Shown: positions 9,310-18,166, numbered from the stretch's first letter. The stretch is 59,427 nt of DNA from an uncultured Bryobacteraceae bacterium (GCA_937920635.1 CAKZUE010000072.1:1-59427); one strand, 5' to 3'. Notes: generated by a model from the letters alone, not told the origin. Numbers and translations are program-made.

Positions 9310-9663
9310 CTGGGGCTGGCATCTGTGGCGAGTGTGCGGGCGAACGCGGGCCTGCGGTGGCTGGGCGAGGGGCCGCCGCTGGCCATCCGGTGCGGCAACG
9401 GGCCGGAGTTTCCGTCGCGCCACTTCTTGAGCGGGTGTGATGAGCGGCAGATCCGGTTGGTGTTCATCGAGCCGGGCCGGCCGACGCAGAGCGGCCAAGT
9501 GGAGAGCTTCAACGGGCGGTTTCGGGACGAATGCCTGAACGCGAATTGGTTCCTGGCGCTGGCCGACGCGAGGGCAAAGGTCGAAGCCTGGAGGAAGGAG
9601 TACAACAGCGAGAGGCTGCACAGCTCGCTGAGATGTCTATCGCCGGAAGACTTTGCCGCGCGG
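9310..9663 (+). mobile_element. IS3-family transposase OrfB, C-terminal remnant
   Basis: The plus-strand frame encodes the second half of an IS3-type integrase core. GNGPEFPSRHFL corresponds to the usual DNGPEF block, here with the catalytic Asp replaced by Gly. It is followed by FIEPGRPTQSGQVESFNGRF, RDECLNANWFLALADAR and YNSERLHSSLRCLSPEDFA. The Glu of the DDE triad (VESFNGRF) is kept. The first catalytic Asp region and OrfA are absent. With one catalytic residue lost and the front missing it cannot transpose by itself. It truncates the sulfatase on its left. Confidence 0.85.
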
Positions 9664-10164
9664 CAGATGCCGCGCGGCGATTCTACAGGGCTGATCTGGG
9701 ACCAAGGGGATTCAAACACCACCCCCTTGCCCCACACCCCCATCCCCGCTGCCCGCGAAGGCAGCATGACGAGGCAAGATGCCGGAGACTTCTCTTGTGA
9801 TAACTGGTGGCAAAAACGGGGGCAGGTCACCGGGCCGAGCACTGTCAAACGAAGAAAGTTGTCGTGAAGTGGGTTACGCGAGGGGTGAGGTAGCCGCCAC
9901 AGTTTGGACAGTTTTTGCCCGATCCTTAAGTGGGCTGCGGCGGGTTCGGGGGGCGGCAGGGGCTGCGCAAACAGATCCGGGCGGCGTTTCGCCGCAGACT
10001 GGACTGCCCGCTATGTAATGCAGAATCCGTTTCGAGGGTTTCTCCGGCATCCTGTTGTCGCGCAAAGCGGGACCGCATCCTCCCGTCGCGGGGACCTTAC
10101 CCTTCAACACCGGAAGGATCGGTCGCGGCTGAAGTGCGCAGGCAGGCGCACAGCAGGCGAAAGC
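9664..10164 (+). other. gene-free flank of the IS remnant
   Basis: About 500 bp between the IS3 remnant and the GNAT gene. The frame of the remnant continues without recognisable content to 9867. The rest shows no credible ribosome site, conserved peptide or strong hairpin. It probably contains further decayed IS end sequence, but I could not identify terminal inverted repeats by eye. Confidence 0.5.
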
Positions 10165-10770
10165 TCATCCGCGGATGCGGTCTTCCCGCCCCGCCACCGA
10201 GCCCAGCCGGCCCCATTCCTCGCGCAGCAGGCTGTAAATGCGCACATCGGCGCGCCCGCCGGCGAGCCGCTGAGCCGAGCGAAGCGTGCCCTCATAAGTA
10301 AACCCCAGGCGCCGGGGGATCGCTTGCGAGCGGGTGTTGCCCGCCGCGCAGCGGATCTCGATGCGCTCGAGCCCCAGGCCATCGAAGGCCACCCCCAGCA
10401 GCGCCTGCACCGTGCGGGTCATCCAGCCCTGTCCTTCATGCGGCTTCGCCAGCCAGTAGCCGATCTGCGCCACGCCGTTGGCTGGGTCGATGTCATGAAG
10501 TCCGGCGAGCCCGGCGAGCGCGCCCCGCAAGCGCAGGCTGTAGGCGGCGGTCTTGCCCTCTTCGCGGTTGGCGGCCACCTGTTCGAGAAATCGGCGCGTG
10601 TCGTCCGCGGCAAGCGTGGATTCGACCCACGGCAGCCACTGTCCGAGATGGCCGCGGTTGGCGCAGACCACGGCAAAGATCTCCTCGGCGTCCTGGGGCT
10701 CAAGCTGCACGAGTTCCGCGTCCGTGCCGAGAGGGATCACCGGCGGGAAACGCGCTTCCTGCGCGGGCAT
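10165..10770 (-). CDS. GNAT N-acetyltransferase, RimJ/RimL-like
   Basis: A 201-residue cytoplasmic acetyl-CoA-dependent acetyltransferase. Landmarks of the RimJ/RimL branch are LGQWLPWV near residue 43, the strand QIGYWLAKPHEGQGWMTRTV carrying the acetyl-CoA-binding turn (usually Q/R-x-x-G-x-G/A, here HEGQGW), and LERIEIRCAAGNTRSQAIPR followed by LGFTYEGTLR. These proteins acetylate protein N-termini or small amines; the substrate cannot be told. The start at ATG 10770 is preferred to one 16 codons upstream because GGGG lies a few nt before it and the protein then begins like its family. It diverges from the peroxiredoxin gene. Confidence 0.85.
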   Translation of the reverse strand: MPAQEARFPPVIPLGTDAELVQLEPQDAEEIFAVVCANRGHLGQWLPWVESTLAADDTRRFLEQVAANREEGKTAAYSLRLRGALAGLAGLHDIDPANGVAQIGYWLAKPHEGQGWMTRTVQALLGVAFDGLGLERIEIRCAAGNTRSQAIPRRLGFTYEGTLRSAQRLAGGRADVRIYSLLREEWGRLGSVAGREDRIRG

Positions 10771-10866
10771 GTCCCCCAGCTTACAGCGGAGAGATGAGCG
10801 CCGCCCTATGGGAGCCATTGGTCACACTCGCGGCGGCCGCGCATCTTCTTGGCAGGAGGTTCCACC

Positions 10867-11541
10867 ATGACAGAAACCGCAAACCGTCTTCCCCTGATCG
10901 GCGAACCCGCGCCGGAATTCCACGCCGAGACCACGCAGGGACACATCCACTTCCCTCACGATTTCAGGGGCAAATGGGTGATCTTCTTCAGCCATCCGGC
11001 TGATTTCACGCCCGTCTGCACCACTGAATTCATGACGTTCGCTTCGATGCAGGAGGAGTTCCGCGCCCTGAACTGCGAGCTGCTCGGGCTGTCCATCGAC
11101 AGCACTTACAGCCACATCGCCTGGCTGCGGACGATCAAGGAAAGGATCGTGTTCCGCAACATGAAAAACGTCGAGGTCACCTTCCCGGTGATCTCCGACC
11201 TGACCATGGAAGTCTCGAAGCTGTACGGGATGTTGCAGCCGGCGGCGAGCACGACGCAGGCCGTGCGCGCGGTCTTCATCATCGATCCCGAGTCAAAGAT
11301 TCGCGCGATCCTGTACTATCCGCTGAGCGCGGGCCGCAACTTTCAGGAATTGAAGCGGCTGCTGATTTCGCTCCAGACCACCGACAAGCATGGAGTGGCC
11401 ACGCCCGCCGACTGGCAGCCGGGCGAGGAGGTGATCGTCCCACCACCCGGAAGCTGCGGCGCAGCCAAGGACCGCGTGGAGACCAAAGATCCGAATGTCC
11501 GGGTCGTAGACTGGTTCCTCGCCTTCAAGAAACTCTCCTGA
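10867..11541 (+). CDS. peroxiredoxin, Prx6/1-Cys type
   Basis: A 224-residue thiol peroxidase that reduces peroxides in the cytoplasm. The peroxidatic site is visible as HPADFTPVCTTEF (Cys near residue 47), and the C-terminal extension of the Prx6 class is present (DWQPGEEVIVPPP). A further Cys in PPPGSCGAAKD near residue 200 might act as a resolving cysteine, so it may be a two-Cys variant of this class. The start is the ATG at 10867, 8 nt after a perfect AGGAGG. An in-frame ATG six codons upstream lies within the ribosome site and is less likely. No regulator lies beside it. Confidence 0.9.
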   Translation: MTETANRLPLIGEPAPEFHAETTQGHIHFPHDFRGKWVIFFSHPADFTPVCTTEFMTFASMQEEFRALNCELLGLSIDSTYSHIAWLRTIKERIVFRNMKNVEVTFPVISDLTMEVSKLYGMLQPAASTTQAVRAVFIIDPESKIRAILYYPLSAGRNFQELKRLLISLQTTDKHGVATPADWQPGEEVIVPPPGSCGAAKDRVETKDPNVRVVDWFLAFKKLS

Positions 11542-12012
11542 AAATTCCCTGTGAAAAACTGACGGCGGCCGATCAGGAAGCCGAGCTTCACCTGGAAGCA
11601 TGAGAATGCGGCGCTCGGCCCCGCCGCGCGTCCATGGAGCGCGCGAAGCCAGCGCCGGCCGCCACCGAAACGAGCGGCCGCCCCACGGTTAGGAACGCCG
11701 CGCCTGCCCGCGTTGGGACCGCTCGTTCTCGCGGCTTTCGGCCGTTTCCCTTGCGGCACTGAGGACGGGTGCGGCCGCTTCACCCGCGGTTCTGCAGCGC
11801 TTGCGTGCCGCGCCTGGAGGGCGCCTGGGCGCCCTTCCGTCGCAGCTCAAGTCGCGCAACGCGCCCTTCAGTCGGGCCTTGATGGACGGCCTGGAGCCAC
11901 GGCCGGCAGGCTCTCCGCAACGTGGCCTTGCCGCGCCCGCCCTGCCTGCGTGCCGGGAACCTTAAGAGGATTTCGACGGCGGGAGCCGATACTGGAGCAT
12001 CGAAGGGGAAGG
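11542..12012 (+). other. GC-rich intergenic region with perfect hairpin
   Basis: About 470 bp with no credible gene on either strand. The open frames are typical GC-rich shadows without ribosome sites. At 11818-11835 there is a perfect 8-bp inverted repeat (AGGGCGCC-TG-GGCGCCCT) without a T run. A long 5' leader for the tetR gene or a small RNA cannot be excluded. Confidence 0.4.
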
Positions 12013-12630
12013 ATGCCATCGAAACACGCGGACAACAGCTCGGCCGCGTCGCTCCGGGAACGGATCCTGGAGGCAGCGAGAGATCTTTTCCTCGCCAAGG
12101 GCTTTGAAGGGGTCTCGGTGCGCCGCATCGCCGAGCGCGCCGGCTGCTCTCCGGGGATGCTGTACCATTTCTACGCAAACAAGGAGCTGTTGCTGGCGCG
12201 CGTTGTCGAAGACACTTTCGTCAAGCTGGATGCGCTGATGATGCGCGCCGCCGCCAGGGGCGAAGACCCGCTCGACCGCCTGCGGAACACGCTCGGCGCC
12301 TACCTGGAGTTCGGACTGCAACATCCTCACGAGTATCTGTTTCTGTTCGTTCACGGGCACAGCCACCTTGCCCCGGACGTCCAGAGCGTCTTCGAGACCC
12401 GCGGAGGCGCCTGCTACAACCGGCTCAGAGCGGTTTGCGCGCAGTGCGCGGAGGCGGGGCTGTTGCGGGACGGAATGGGCAACCCGGATGAAACCGCACA
12501 GGCCCTGTGGGCCTCCATCCACGGGTTGATCCACCTTCTCCACTCGGCGGAGGGCTTCCCTTTCGCCTCCCGCAGGCGCCTGGTCCGGCGGCAGATCGAA
12601 ATGCTGATGGCCGGGATCCGCAAAACCTGA
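12013..12630 (+). CDS. TetR/AcrR-family transcriptional regulator
   Basis: A 205-residue one-component repressor. The N-terminal helix-turn-helix is clear: RERILEAARDLFLAKGFEGV, then VRRIAERAGCSPGMLYHFYA (about residues 14-58). The C-terminal half is a helical ligand-binding and dimerisation domain rich in His and Cys. The start is the ATG at 12013, after GAAGGGGAAGG. It precedes a four-gene efflux cassette on the same strand, and a perfect palindrome lies 28 nt after its stop, so it most likely represses the cassette and is released by a compound the pump exports. No copy of that palindrome is visible before tetR itself. Confidence 0.9.
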   Translation: MPSKHADNSSAASLRERILEAARDLFLAKGFEGVSVRRIAERAGCSPGMLYHFYANKELLLARVVEDTFVKLDALMMRAAARGEDPLDRLRNTLGAYLEFGLQHPHEYLFLFVHGHSHLAPDVQSVFETRGGACYNRLRAVCAQCAEAGLLRDGMGNPDETAQALWASIHGLIHLLHSAEGFPFASRRRLVRRQIEMLMAGIRKT

Positions 12631-12658
12631 CCGGATTCCGCTGAAAAAATACATCGCG

Positions 12659-12675
12659 ATTGAACAGTGTTCAAT
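12659..12675 (+). promoter_or_regulatory. probable TetR operator palindrome
   Basis: ATTGAACA-G-TGTTCAAT: perfect 8-bp arms around one central base, ending 10 nt before the GTG start of the permease gene. Size, symmetry and position between a TetR gene and an efflux operon fit a repressor site that would block transcription or early elongation. That TetR binds here is inference. Confidence 0.7.
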
Positions 12676-12685
12676 CGAATGGACT

Positions 12686-13849
12686 GTGAAGATCGGGACG
12701 GAGTCAGGATTACGCTTCATCGCCTGGCAGATGCTGACGGGCGACCGCCCCAAGTACTTCGGACTGGTGCTGGCGATCGCGTTCTCGACGTTTCTGATGT
12801 CGCATCAGATGTCGATCTTCGCCGGTCTGCTGGACCGCACCCGTTCGCAGATCCGCGACGTGCAGGACGCTTCGGTCTGGGTGATGGATCCCAAAACGCA
12901 GTATGTCGACGAAGTGCGGGCGCTCAGCCTTCAGGATCTTTACTTCGTGCGTGGCGTCGAGGGCGTCCAATGGGCGGTCCCGCTGCTGAAGGGGGTCGCC
13001 CGCGCCAAATCAGCCGACGGCACTTTCCGCAATTCCATCCTGATGGGCGTCGATGACGCCAGCCTGACGGGCTTGCCCCGGAAGTTTCTCGCCGGCGGCT
13101 GGCAGGCGTTGCGGAATCCGAAGACGGTGGCGATCGACCGCGTGGGATATCAGTACTTCTTTGGCAATGGTCCGTACCAGACGGGGCAGGAGCTGGAACT
13201 GGGACCGCAAGTGGTTCGTGTCGGCGCGGTGGTGGACGCCTCTCCTCCGTTTGTGAATCTTCCGGTCGTTTATGCAAGGTTCAGTGAATCGCTGGACATG
13301 ATCGGACGCGAGCGCCGGCAGATGTCTTTCATCCTGGCGAAGGCGCAGCCCGGCGTCAGCGAGCAGGAACTGTGCCGCCGGATCGAGGCGGCGACGGGGC
13401 TGAAAGCCCTCACCAGCCAAGCCTTCGGCTGGGACACGATCTGGTATTACATCAAGAACACCGGCATTCCCATCAACTTCGGCATCACCATTTCCATTGC
13501 GCTCATGGTAGGCGCGCTGGTCTCCGGGCAAACATTTTCGCTTTTCATCCTCGAAAACATGAAGTATTTCGGCGCCCTCAAGGCGATTGGCGTCACCAGC
13601 ATCAGGATTGTAGGCATGATCGTCATGCAGGCTTTGATCGTGCTGGCCATCGGATATTCGATCGGCATTTCTTTGACGGCGCTGTTCTTCGAACTCACCA
13701 AAGACAACCTGGATTTGCGGGGCTTCCGCCTGCTGCCCGAGATCATGGCGCTGGCCGGCGGACTGATTTTCGTGGTGGTGTTGGCAGCGGCCATGCTCAG
13801 CGTGCGCCGGGTGGTGGTGGCGGATCCTGCGGTGGTTTTCCGGGGCTAG
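12686..13849 (+). CDS. FtsX/DevC-like ABC efflux permease
   Basis: A 387-residue inner-membrane permease of the MacB/FtsX superfamily. It has an N-terminal TM (YFGLVLAIAFSTFLMSHQM), a periplasmic domain of about 200 residues, then three C-terminal TMs beginning NFGITISIALMVGALVSGQT and ending before VRRVVVADPAVVFRG, the standard tail motif. Together with the next three genes it forms a DevBCA-TolC-type exporter, which moves lipids or drugs across the whole envelope. The start is GTG at 12686 just after the operator palindrome. The site before it is poor, so the ATG at 12731 is an alternative. No peptidase domain is present. Confidence 0.85.
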   Translation: MKIGTESGLRFIAWQMLTGDRPKYFGLVLAIAFSTFLMSHQMSIFAGLLDRTRSQIRDVQDASVWVMDPKTQYVDEVRALSLQDLYFVRGVEGVQWAVPLLKGVARAKSADGTFRNSILMGVDDASLTGLPRKFLAGGWQALRNPKTVAIDRVGYQYFFGNGPYQTGQELELGPQVVRVGAVVDASPPFVNLPVVYARFSESLDMIGRERRQMSFILAKAQPGVSEQELCRRIEAATGLKALTSQAFGWDTIWYYIKNTGIPINFGITISIALMVGALVSGQTFSLFILENMKYFGALKAIGVTSIRIVGMIVMQALIVLAIGYSIGISLTALFFELTKDNLDLRGFRLLPEIMALAGGLIFVVVLAAAMLSVRRVVVADPAVVFRG

Positions 13850-13851
13850 AA

Positions 13852-14580
13852 ATGGAAAAACGGATGGCTGAACCCGATCCTGGATGTGCGGCGGTGATTT
13901 GCCGCGGCGTGGAAAAAGCCTTCGGCACGGGCGACGTGCGCCTCCAGGTTTTGCGTGGCGTGGATCTGGAAGCCCGGTACGGGGAACTCACTTTTCTGCT
14001 GGGCCCGTCGGGATCCGGCAAGACGACGCTGCTGAGCATCATCGCCGGACTGCTGAAGCACGACCGCGGCAGCGTCACGGTGCTCGGCAGGGATCTGGCG
14101 AAGCTGCACAACGGCGAAGCCGCGCTGTTCCGACTGCGCAACATCGGGTTCGTGTTTCAGCAGTTCAATCTCATCCCGGCCCTGACCGCCGCCGAGAACG
14201 CGGCAGTGCCTCTGCTGGCTGCCGGATGGAAGCGAAAGGAGGCTGTCGCCCAGGCGCGGGCGTTGCTCGCGGACCTGGGCATGGCCCACCGCGCCGATGA
14301 CCTTCCGAACAAGCTGTCGGGCGGCGAGCAGCAGCGCGTGGCGTTTGCGCGGGCGCTGATTCAATCCCCCCGGCTGGTGATCTGCGACGAGCCCACTTCC
14401 GCGCTGGACGGGGCTACGGGCCGGCACGTCATGGAGCTGCTGCGCAAGGTCGCGCTGAGCCCCGAGCGCGCGGTGCTGGTCGTCACGCACGATTTCCGGA
14501 TTCTCGAATTCGCGGACCGGATCGCGGAGATCAGCGACGGCGTGATCCAGAAGGTGAGCCAGGGAAAGGAAGCAGCTTAG
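13852..14580 (+). CDS. ABC transporter ATPase, DevA/LolD-like
   Basis: A 242-residue ATPase. Walker A is GPSGSGKTT (51-59), the Q-loop is in FQQFNLIPALT (Q103), the signature is LSGGEQQ (155-161), Walker B is LVICDEP (175-181, Glu180) and the H-loop is His213. The family powers MacB/FtsX-type permeases by mechanotransmission rather than substrate translocation through a classical channel. It starts 2 nt after the permease stop. A second ATG four codons later (13864) is possible. It acts on the cytoplasmic face with the permease upstream and the adaptor downstream. Confidence 0.92.
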   Translation: MEKRMAEPDPGCAAVICRGVEKAFGTGDVRLQVLRGVDLEARYGELTFLLGPSGSGKTTLLSIIAGLLKHDRGSVTVLGRDLAKLHNGEAALFRLRNIGFVFQQFNLIPALTAAENAAVPLLAAGWKRKEAVAQARALLADLGMAHRADDLPNKLSGGEQQRVAFARALIQSPRLVICDEPTSALDGATGRHVMELLRKVALSPERAVLVVTHDFRILEFADRIAEISDGVIQKVSQGKEAA

Positions 14581-14581
14581 C

Positions 14582-15625
14582 ATGTTGGCGAAATATGGAG
14601 TTCCAGTGCTGGCCGCGCTGGCGCTGGCCTTTTCGATTGTCAGCGTCCGGCACATGACGCCGGTCCAGGTAGCTGCGGCGCCGCCCCAGGATCCTCCCGC
14701 GAGCCGTTTTCAAAGACAGGTGGGAGGGGTGGGAATGGTGGAGCCGTCGTCGGAGGACATCGCCATCGGCGTTCCCGTTTCCGGCCTCGTCACCGAAGTG
14801 CTGGTCCGGCCGGGCGACGGGGTCGCCAAGGGGCAGCCGTTGCTCCGGCTGGACGACCGCGACTTGCGCGCGGAACTGGCGTTGCGGCAGTCCAACCTGG
14901 AGGTGGCCGCCAACCGCCTGGAGCGCCTGAAGAGCGCTCCGCGGCCGGAGGAGATCCCGCCCGCGGAAGCCCGCGTGGAGCAGGCCAGGGCGCAGTTGGC
15001 CGACGCGGAGAGCCAGCTTCGCATGATCGAGGCCGTCACCGACCGCCGGGCCGTCCGCGCCGAGGACGTGGAGCGGCGGCGGTGGGCCGTCAGCGCCTCC
15101 CGCGCCGCGCTGCGCCAGGCCGAGGCTTCCCTCGCGTTGCTGAAGGCCGGAACGTGGCAGCCGGACATCGCCGTCGCCGCGGCCGAACTGGAGCAGGCGC
15201 GCCGTCAGGTGGAGCGGGTCCGAACCGACCTGGAACGGCTCACGGTCACGGCCCCGGTGCGCGGTGTCATCCTCCAGGTGAAGATCCGGCCGGGCGAGTA
15301 CGCCGCCGCGGGTCCTCTGCAACAGCCGCTGATCCTGATGGGGGCCGGCGGCCCGCTGCACGTGCGCGTGGATGTCGATGAAAAAGACTCCTGGCGCGTG
15401 AAGCCGCAGGCCCGCGCCTATGCCGCCCCGCGCGGCAACGCCAGGCTCCAACTGCCGCTGGAATTCGTCCGTCTCGAGCCGTATGTCGTCCCCAAACGCA
15501 ATCTGACCGGCGAGGCCACGGAGCGGACCGACACCCGCGTCCTGCAAGTCATCTACCGCCTGCCGGCCGATGCCCGCGTGATGCCAGGCCAGCAGATGGA
15601 TGTCTACATCGAGTCGGAGCAGTAA
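14582..15625 (+). CDS. HlyD/DevB-type membrane-fusion adaptor
   Basis: A 347-residue periplasmic adaptor with one N-terminal TM (about residues 5-22). A lipoyl half-motif follows (VSGLVTEVLVRPGDGVAKGQ), then a long helical hairpin rich in Ala, Glu and Arg (about 95-200, LRQAEASLALLKAG), then the returning lipoyl half (APVRGVILQVKIRPGEYAA) and beta-barrel. It links the inner-membrane pump to the outer-membrane channel encoded next. The gene begins 1 nt after the ATPase stop and ends 3 nt before the channel gene, so the four genes should be one transcript. Confidence 0.9.
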   Translation: MLAKYGVPVLAALALAFSIVSVRHMTPVQVAAAPPQDPPASRFQRQVGGVGMVEPSSEDIAIGVPVSGLVTEVLVRPGDGVAKGQPLLRLDDRDLRAELALRQSNLEVAANRLERLKSAPRPEEIPPAEARVEQARAQLADAESQLRMIEAVTDRRAVRAEDVERRRWAVSASRAALRQAEASLALLKAGTWQPDIAVAAAELEQARRQVERVRTDLERLTVTAPVRGVILQVKIRPGEYAAAGPLQQPLILMGAGGPLHVRVDVDEKDSWRVKPQARAYAAPRGNARLQLPLEFVRLEPYVVPKRNLTGEATERTDTRVLQVIYRLPADARVMPGQQMDVYIESEQ

Positions 15626-15628
15626 GGG

Positions 15629-16963
15629 ATGACGCTGTCCATTCTTCTCCTTTGCACCCTGGCCGCCGACCCCGCCACCTGGTGGCACACCTACGGCGAT
15701 CCCGTCCTGGCTGACCTGATCCAGCGAGCTTCGAAGCAGAATCCGGACATCCGGAGCGCGCTGGCCCGCGTGGCGGAAGCGCGCGCCCTCGCGCGGCAGG
15801 CCAGGTCCGCTCTGGCGCCGTCGATCCAGGCCAACACCTCCGCCCAGCAGTTGCGCGGCGGCTTTCAGAACGGCATCATCCGCATCCCGCAGTCAGGCGC
15901 CGGCGGCGGCGCGAGCCTGATCACTCCCTTTGAGACCGGCCTCATCGCCGCCAGTTCCGACATGCGCTGGGAGCTCAGCTTCTGGGGCCCGAACCGGAAA
16001 CAGCTCGACGCCGCCCGCTCCGATGCGCTGGCCCAGGAAGAGTCGGCGGGCGAAGTCCGGTTGATCGTGGCCGCGGAGGCCGCCAAGGCCTACTTCGACT
16101 ATCGCGGGGACGAGCATCAACTGGAGATTCTCCAGCGGAACCGCGCCCGCCAGGCCGAGCTGCTGGATCTCACCCGGCAGAGGGCCGCCGCGGGCCTGGC
16201 CACCCAACTGGATGTGGACCGGCAGTCCGCCCTGCTGTCATCGCTCGAGGCCGAGATCCCGCGCCTGCACGCCCGGAGGCAGACGCAACTGAACCGCCTC
16301 GCCGTGCTTGTGGCCGACCGTGATCTGGCGAAGCGAACTCTGCCGCCGGCGCCCCCGGAATGGACGATTCCCGCGCTGGGACAGGGCATCGATTCGGCTC
16401 TGCTGTTGCGGCGTCCCGATGTGCGCGCCGCGCAGGCGCGGATCCTGGCCGCTGCCGCCCGCCTGAAGGCCGCCCGCTCCGAGCTCTATCCCCGGGTCAT
16501 CCTCACGGGTCTGGCGGGGCGGCAGGCCACCAACCTGACGGGGTTGCGCCTGGGCAGCGGCAATTTCTTCGGCATCGGGCCGCAACTGGTGCTGCCCGTC
16601 TTCACCGGCGGCCGGCTGCGCGCCAACATTCAGGCCAGCGACGCCCGGCTGGAACAGGCGCGGATCGAATACGAGAACGAGCTCCTGGCGGCCTTTCAGG
16701 AGGCCGAAGACGCCATCGCCGCATTCCGCGCCGAGCAGGAGCGGCTGGCGAAGCTCGCCGAAGCCTCCGCCGCCGCAAAGTCCGCGCTGGCGCTATCGGA
16801 AGACCTCTATCGGGCCGGTCTTGCGGATTTTCTCGCTGTCCTGGACGCCCAGCGGTCGGTTCTTGAACTGGATCAGGCCATCGCCGAAGCCCGCATCTCG
16901 GCGCTCCTGCAGTCCGTGCAACTGTTCAAAGCGCTGGCCGGCGGCTGGCCCGCGGCGGAATAA
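15629..16963 (+). CDS. TolC/NodT-family outer-membrane efflux channel
   Basis: A 444-residue outer-membrane channel. The N-terminus is a short signal peptide followed by DPATWWHTYGDPVLADLIQR, the usual NodT-type opening. Two repeated OEP halves with long helices follow (SDALAQEESAGEVRL; EYENELLAAFQEAEDAI), and the end contains AGLADFLAVLDAQRSVLELD, a conserved feature of this family. A Cys at residue 9 (LLLC) could be a non-canonical lipobox, since many NodT proteins are lipoproteins. It closes the efflux cassette. No terminator hairpin with a T run is visible in the 150 bp after it. Confidence 0.9.
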   Translation: MTLSILLLCTLAADPATWWHTYGDPVLADLIQRASKQNPDIRSALARVAEARALARQARSALAPSIQANTSAQQLRGGFQNGIIRIPQSGAGGGASLITPFETGLIAASSDMRWELSFWGPNRKQLDAARSDALAQEESAGEVRLIVAAEAAKAYFDYRGDEHQLEILQRNRARQAELLDLTRQRAAAGLATQLDVDRQSALLSSLEAEIPRLHARRQTQLNRLAVLVADRDLAKRTLPPAPPEWTIPALGQGIDSALLLRRPDVRAAQARILAAAARLKAARSELYPRVILTGLAGRQATNLTGLRLGSGNFFGIGPQLVLPVFTGGRLRANIQASDARLEQARIEYENELLAAFQEAEDAIAAFRAEQERLAKLAEASAAAKSALALSEDLYRAGLADFLAVLDAQRSVLELDQAIAEARISALLQSVQLFKALAGGWPAAE

Positions 16964-17114
16964 TCTTCCGGGACTTGCAGCCGCGCCTGAGCCGCGGCGC
17001 AGAGTGCGGCCGTGGCGCGAATCCGTGCCGGCACGAAACACTGCCGGACCGCATTTTCCCAAACGGGCCGGGTGAGAACTTTTCCGCCGCGCGCCCACTA
17101 TTGGACTGACCGGA

Positions 17115-17576
17115 ATGAGACAGCTGATTCTCTGCCTGGCGGTCCTGGGGCTGGCGGCGGCAGAGCCGGCGGCGGGAGGGCAAGGTGCGGCGGCGGAGTA
17201 TGTGGGCGGGACGCTGGCGGCGATCGAGGCGGGCACCGAGGGGCGGCTTTCGGTCGCCGACCCGGTTTCCCTGAGCTTCGAGACCCGGCGCAGCGCGCTG
17301 CGGATTCCGTATGACCGGGTGAACCTGATCGAGTACGGGCAGCAGGTGGACCGGCGGCTGCTGGAGGCCATCCTGATCTCGCCCATGCTGATTCTGAGCA
17401 AGAAGCGGGCCCACTTCCTGGCCATCGGGTATCAGACGGAAGACGGGCGGCAGGAGGCGGTGCTGTTGAAAGTGGATAAGAAGTCGATTCGCGCCGTGCT
17501 GGTCAGCCTGGAGGCTCGCACGGGGCTCCGGGTGACCTATATGGATTCGGAGGCGAGAAAGGCGGGCAAAGGATGA
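17115..17576 (+). CDS. exported hypothetical protein
   Basis: A 153-residue protein with a clear signal peptide (MRQLILCLAVLGLAAAEPAA, cleavage near residue 20). The mature part is a small beta-rich domain with IPYDRVNLIEYGQQVDRR and FLAIGYQTEDGRQEAVLLKV. It reads like a membrane-surface PH/bPH-type fold, but I do not recognise a named family. Its stop overlaps the next gene by ATGA, so the two are coupled and probably work together in the envelope. The start is the first ATG after the efflux genes, without a strong ribosome site. Confidence 0.75.
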   Translation: MRQLILCLAVLGLAAAEPAAGGQGAAAEYVGGTLAAIEAGTEGRLSVADPVSLSFETRRSALRIPYDRVNLIEYGQQVDRRLLEAILISPMLILSKKRAHFLAIGYQTEDGRQEAVLLKVDKKSIRAVLVSLEARTGLRVTYMDSEARKAGKG

Positions 17577-18166
17577 TCCTGGCGCTGCTGGCGGCGGTGT
17601 TGCTGGCCTGGCCGGGCGACCCCCCGGAAGAGGAGGCGCCTGGCGCGCGGCTGCTGCGAGTGAAGAGGCTCTACATCGACCGGTTCGGCAGCGGCGAGGG
17701 AGCGGCGCAGATCCGCGACATGGTCATCGCCAGCCTGCAAAGGACCGGGCTGTTCGTGATCACGGAGAACCCGGAGCGCGCCGACGCCGTGCTGCGCGGT
17801 TCGGCCGAAGACCTGGTGTTCACCGATGTGTTTCAGTCGGGCGAGGCGGCTGGGGCGCGCAGCAACGCGGCGAGCGGGCGGGGCGCGAGCACGCGCAGCC
17901 GCGTCTATGGCGCCCTGGGCGCGGGGGTGACCGAGAGCGAGAGCATCCGCATCCAGGAAAGGAAGCACGAAGCGTCGGCCAGCGTCCGCATCGTGGCTCG
18001 CGATGGAGATGTGCTGTGGTCCACGACTCAGGAGAGCCAGGGGGCGAAGTTCCGCTCCGCCAGCGCCGACGTGGCCGACAGGATCACCCGGCAGTTGCTG
18101 GCGGATCTGGACCGGATCCGCGGCCGGCCGGCGCTTGGCGCCGGGCAGGCACGGGAGGCCCCATGA
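17573..18166 (+). CDS. exported hypothetical protein, coupled to 17115 gene
   Basis: A 197-residue protein with a short signal peptide (MILALLAAVLLAWPG). The mature chain has VKRLYIDRFGSGEGAAQIRD, LQRTGLFVITENPERADAVL and a Gly/Ser/Ala-rich middle, then SVRIVARDGDVLWSTTQES. This layout (a subunit-like Rossmann-type strand and helix, then a strand pair) resembles the CsgG/TolB-N-like lipoprotein-associated domains often seen in Acidobacteriota, but there is no lipobox. Function unknown. It overlaps the preceding gene by 4 nt. Confidence 0.75.
   Translation: MILALLAAVLLAWPGDPPEEEAPGARLLRVKRLYIDRFGSGEGAAQIRDMVIASLQRTGLFVITENPERADAVLRGSAEDLVFTDVFQSGEAAGARSNAASGRGASTRSRVYGALGAGVTESESIRIQERKHEASASVRIVARDGDVLWSTTQESQGAKFRSASADVADRITRQLLADLDRIRGRPALGAGQAREAP

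Noticed and set aside
9700-9760. Sequence resembling a tRNA T-arm on the minus strand (TTTGAATCCCC)
   Set aside because: No matching acceptor, D-arm or anticodon stem around it; it is part of the degenerate IS flank.
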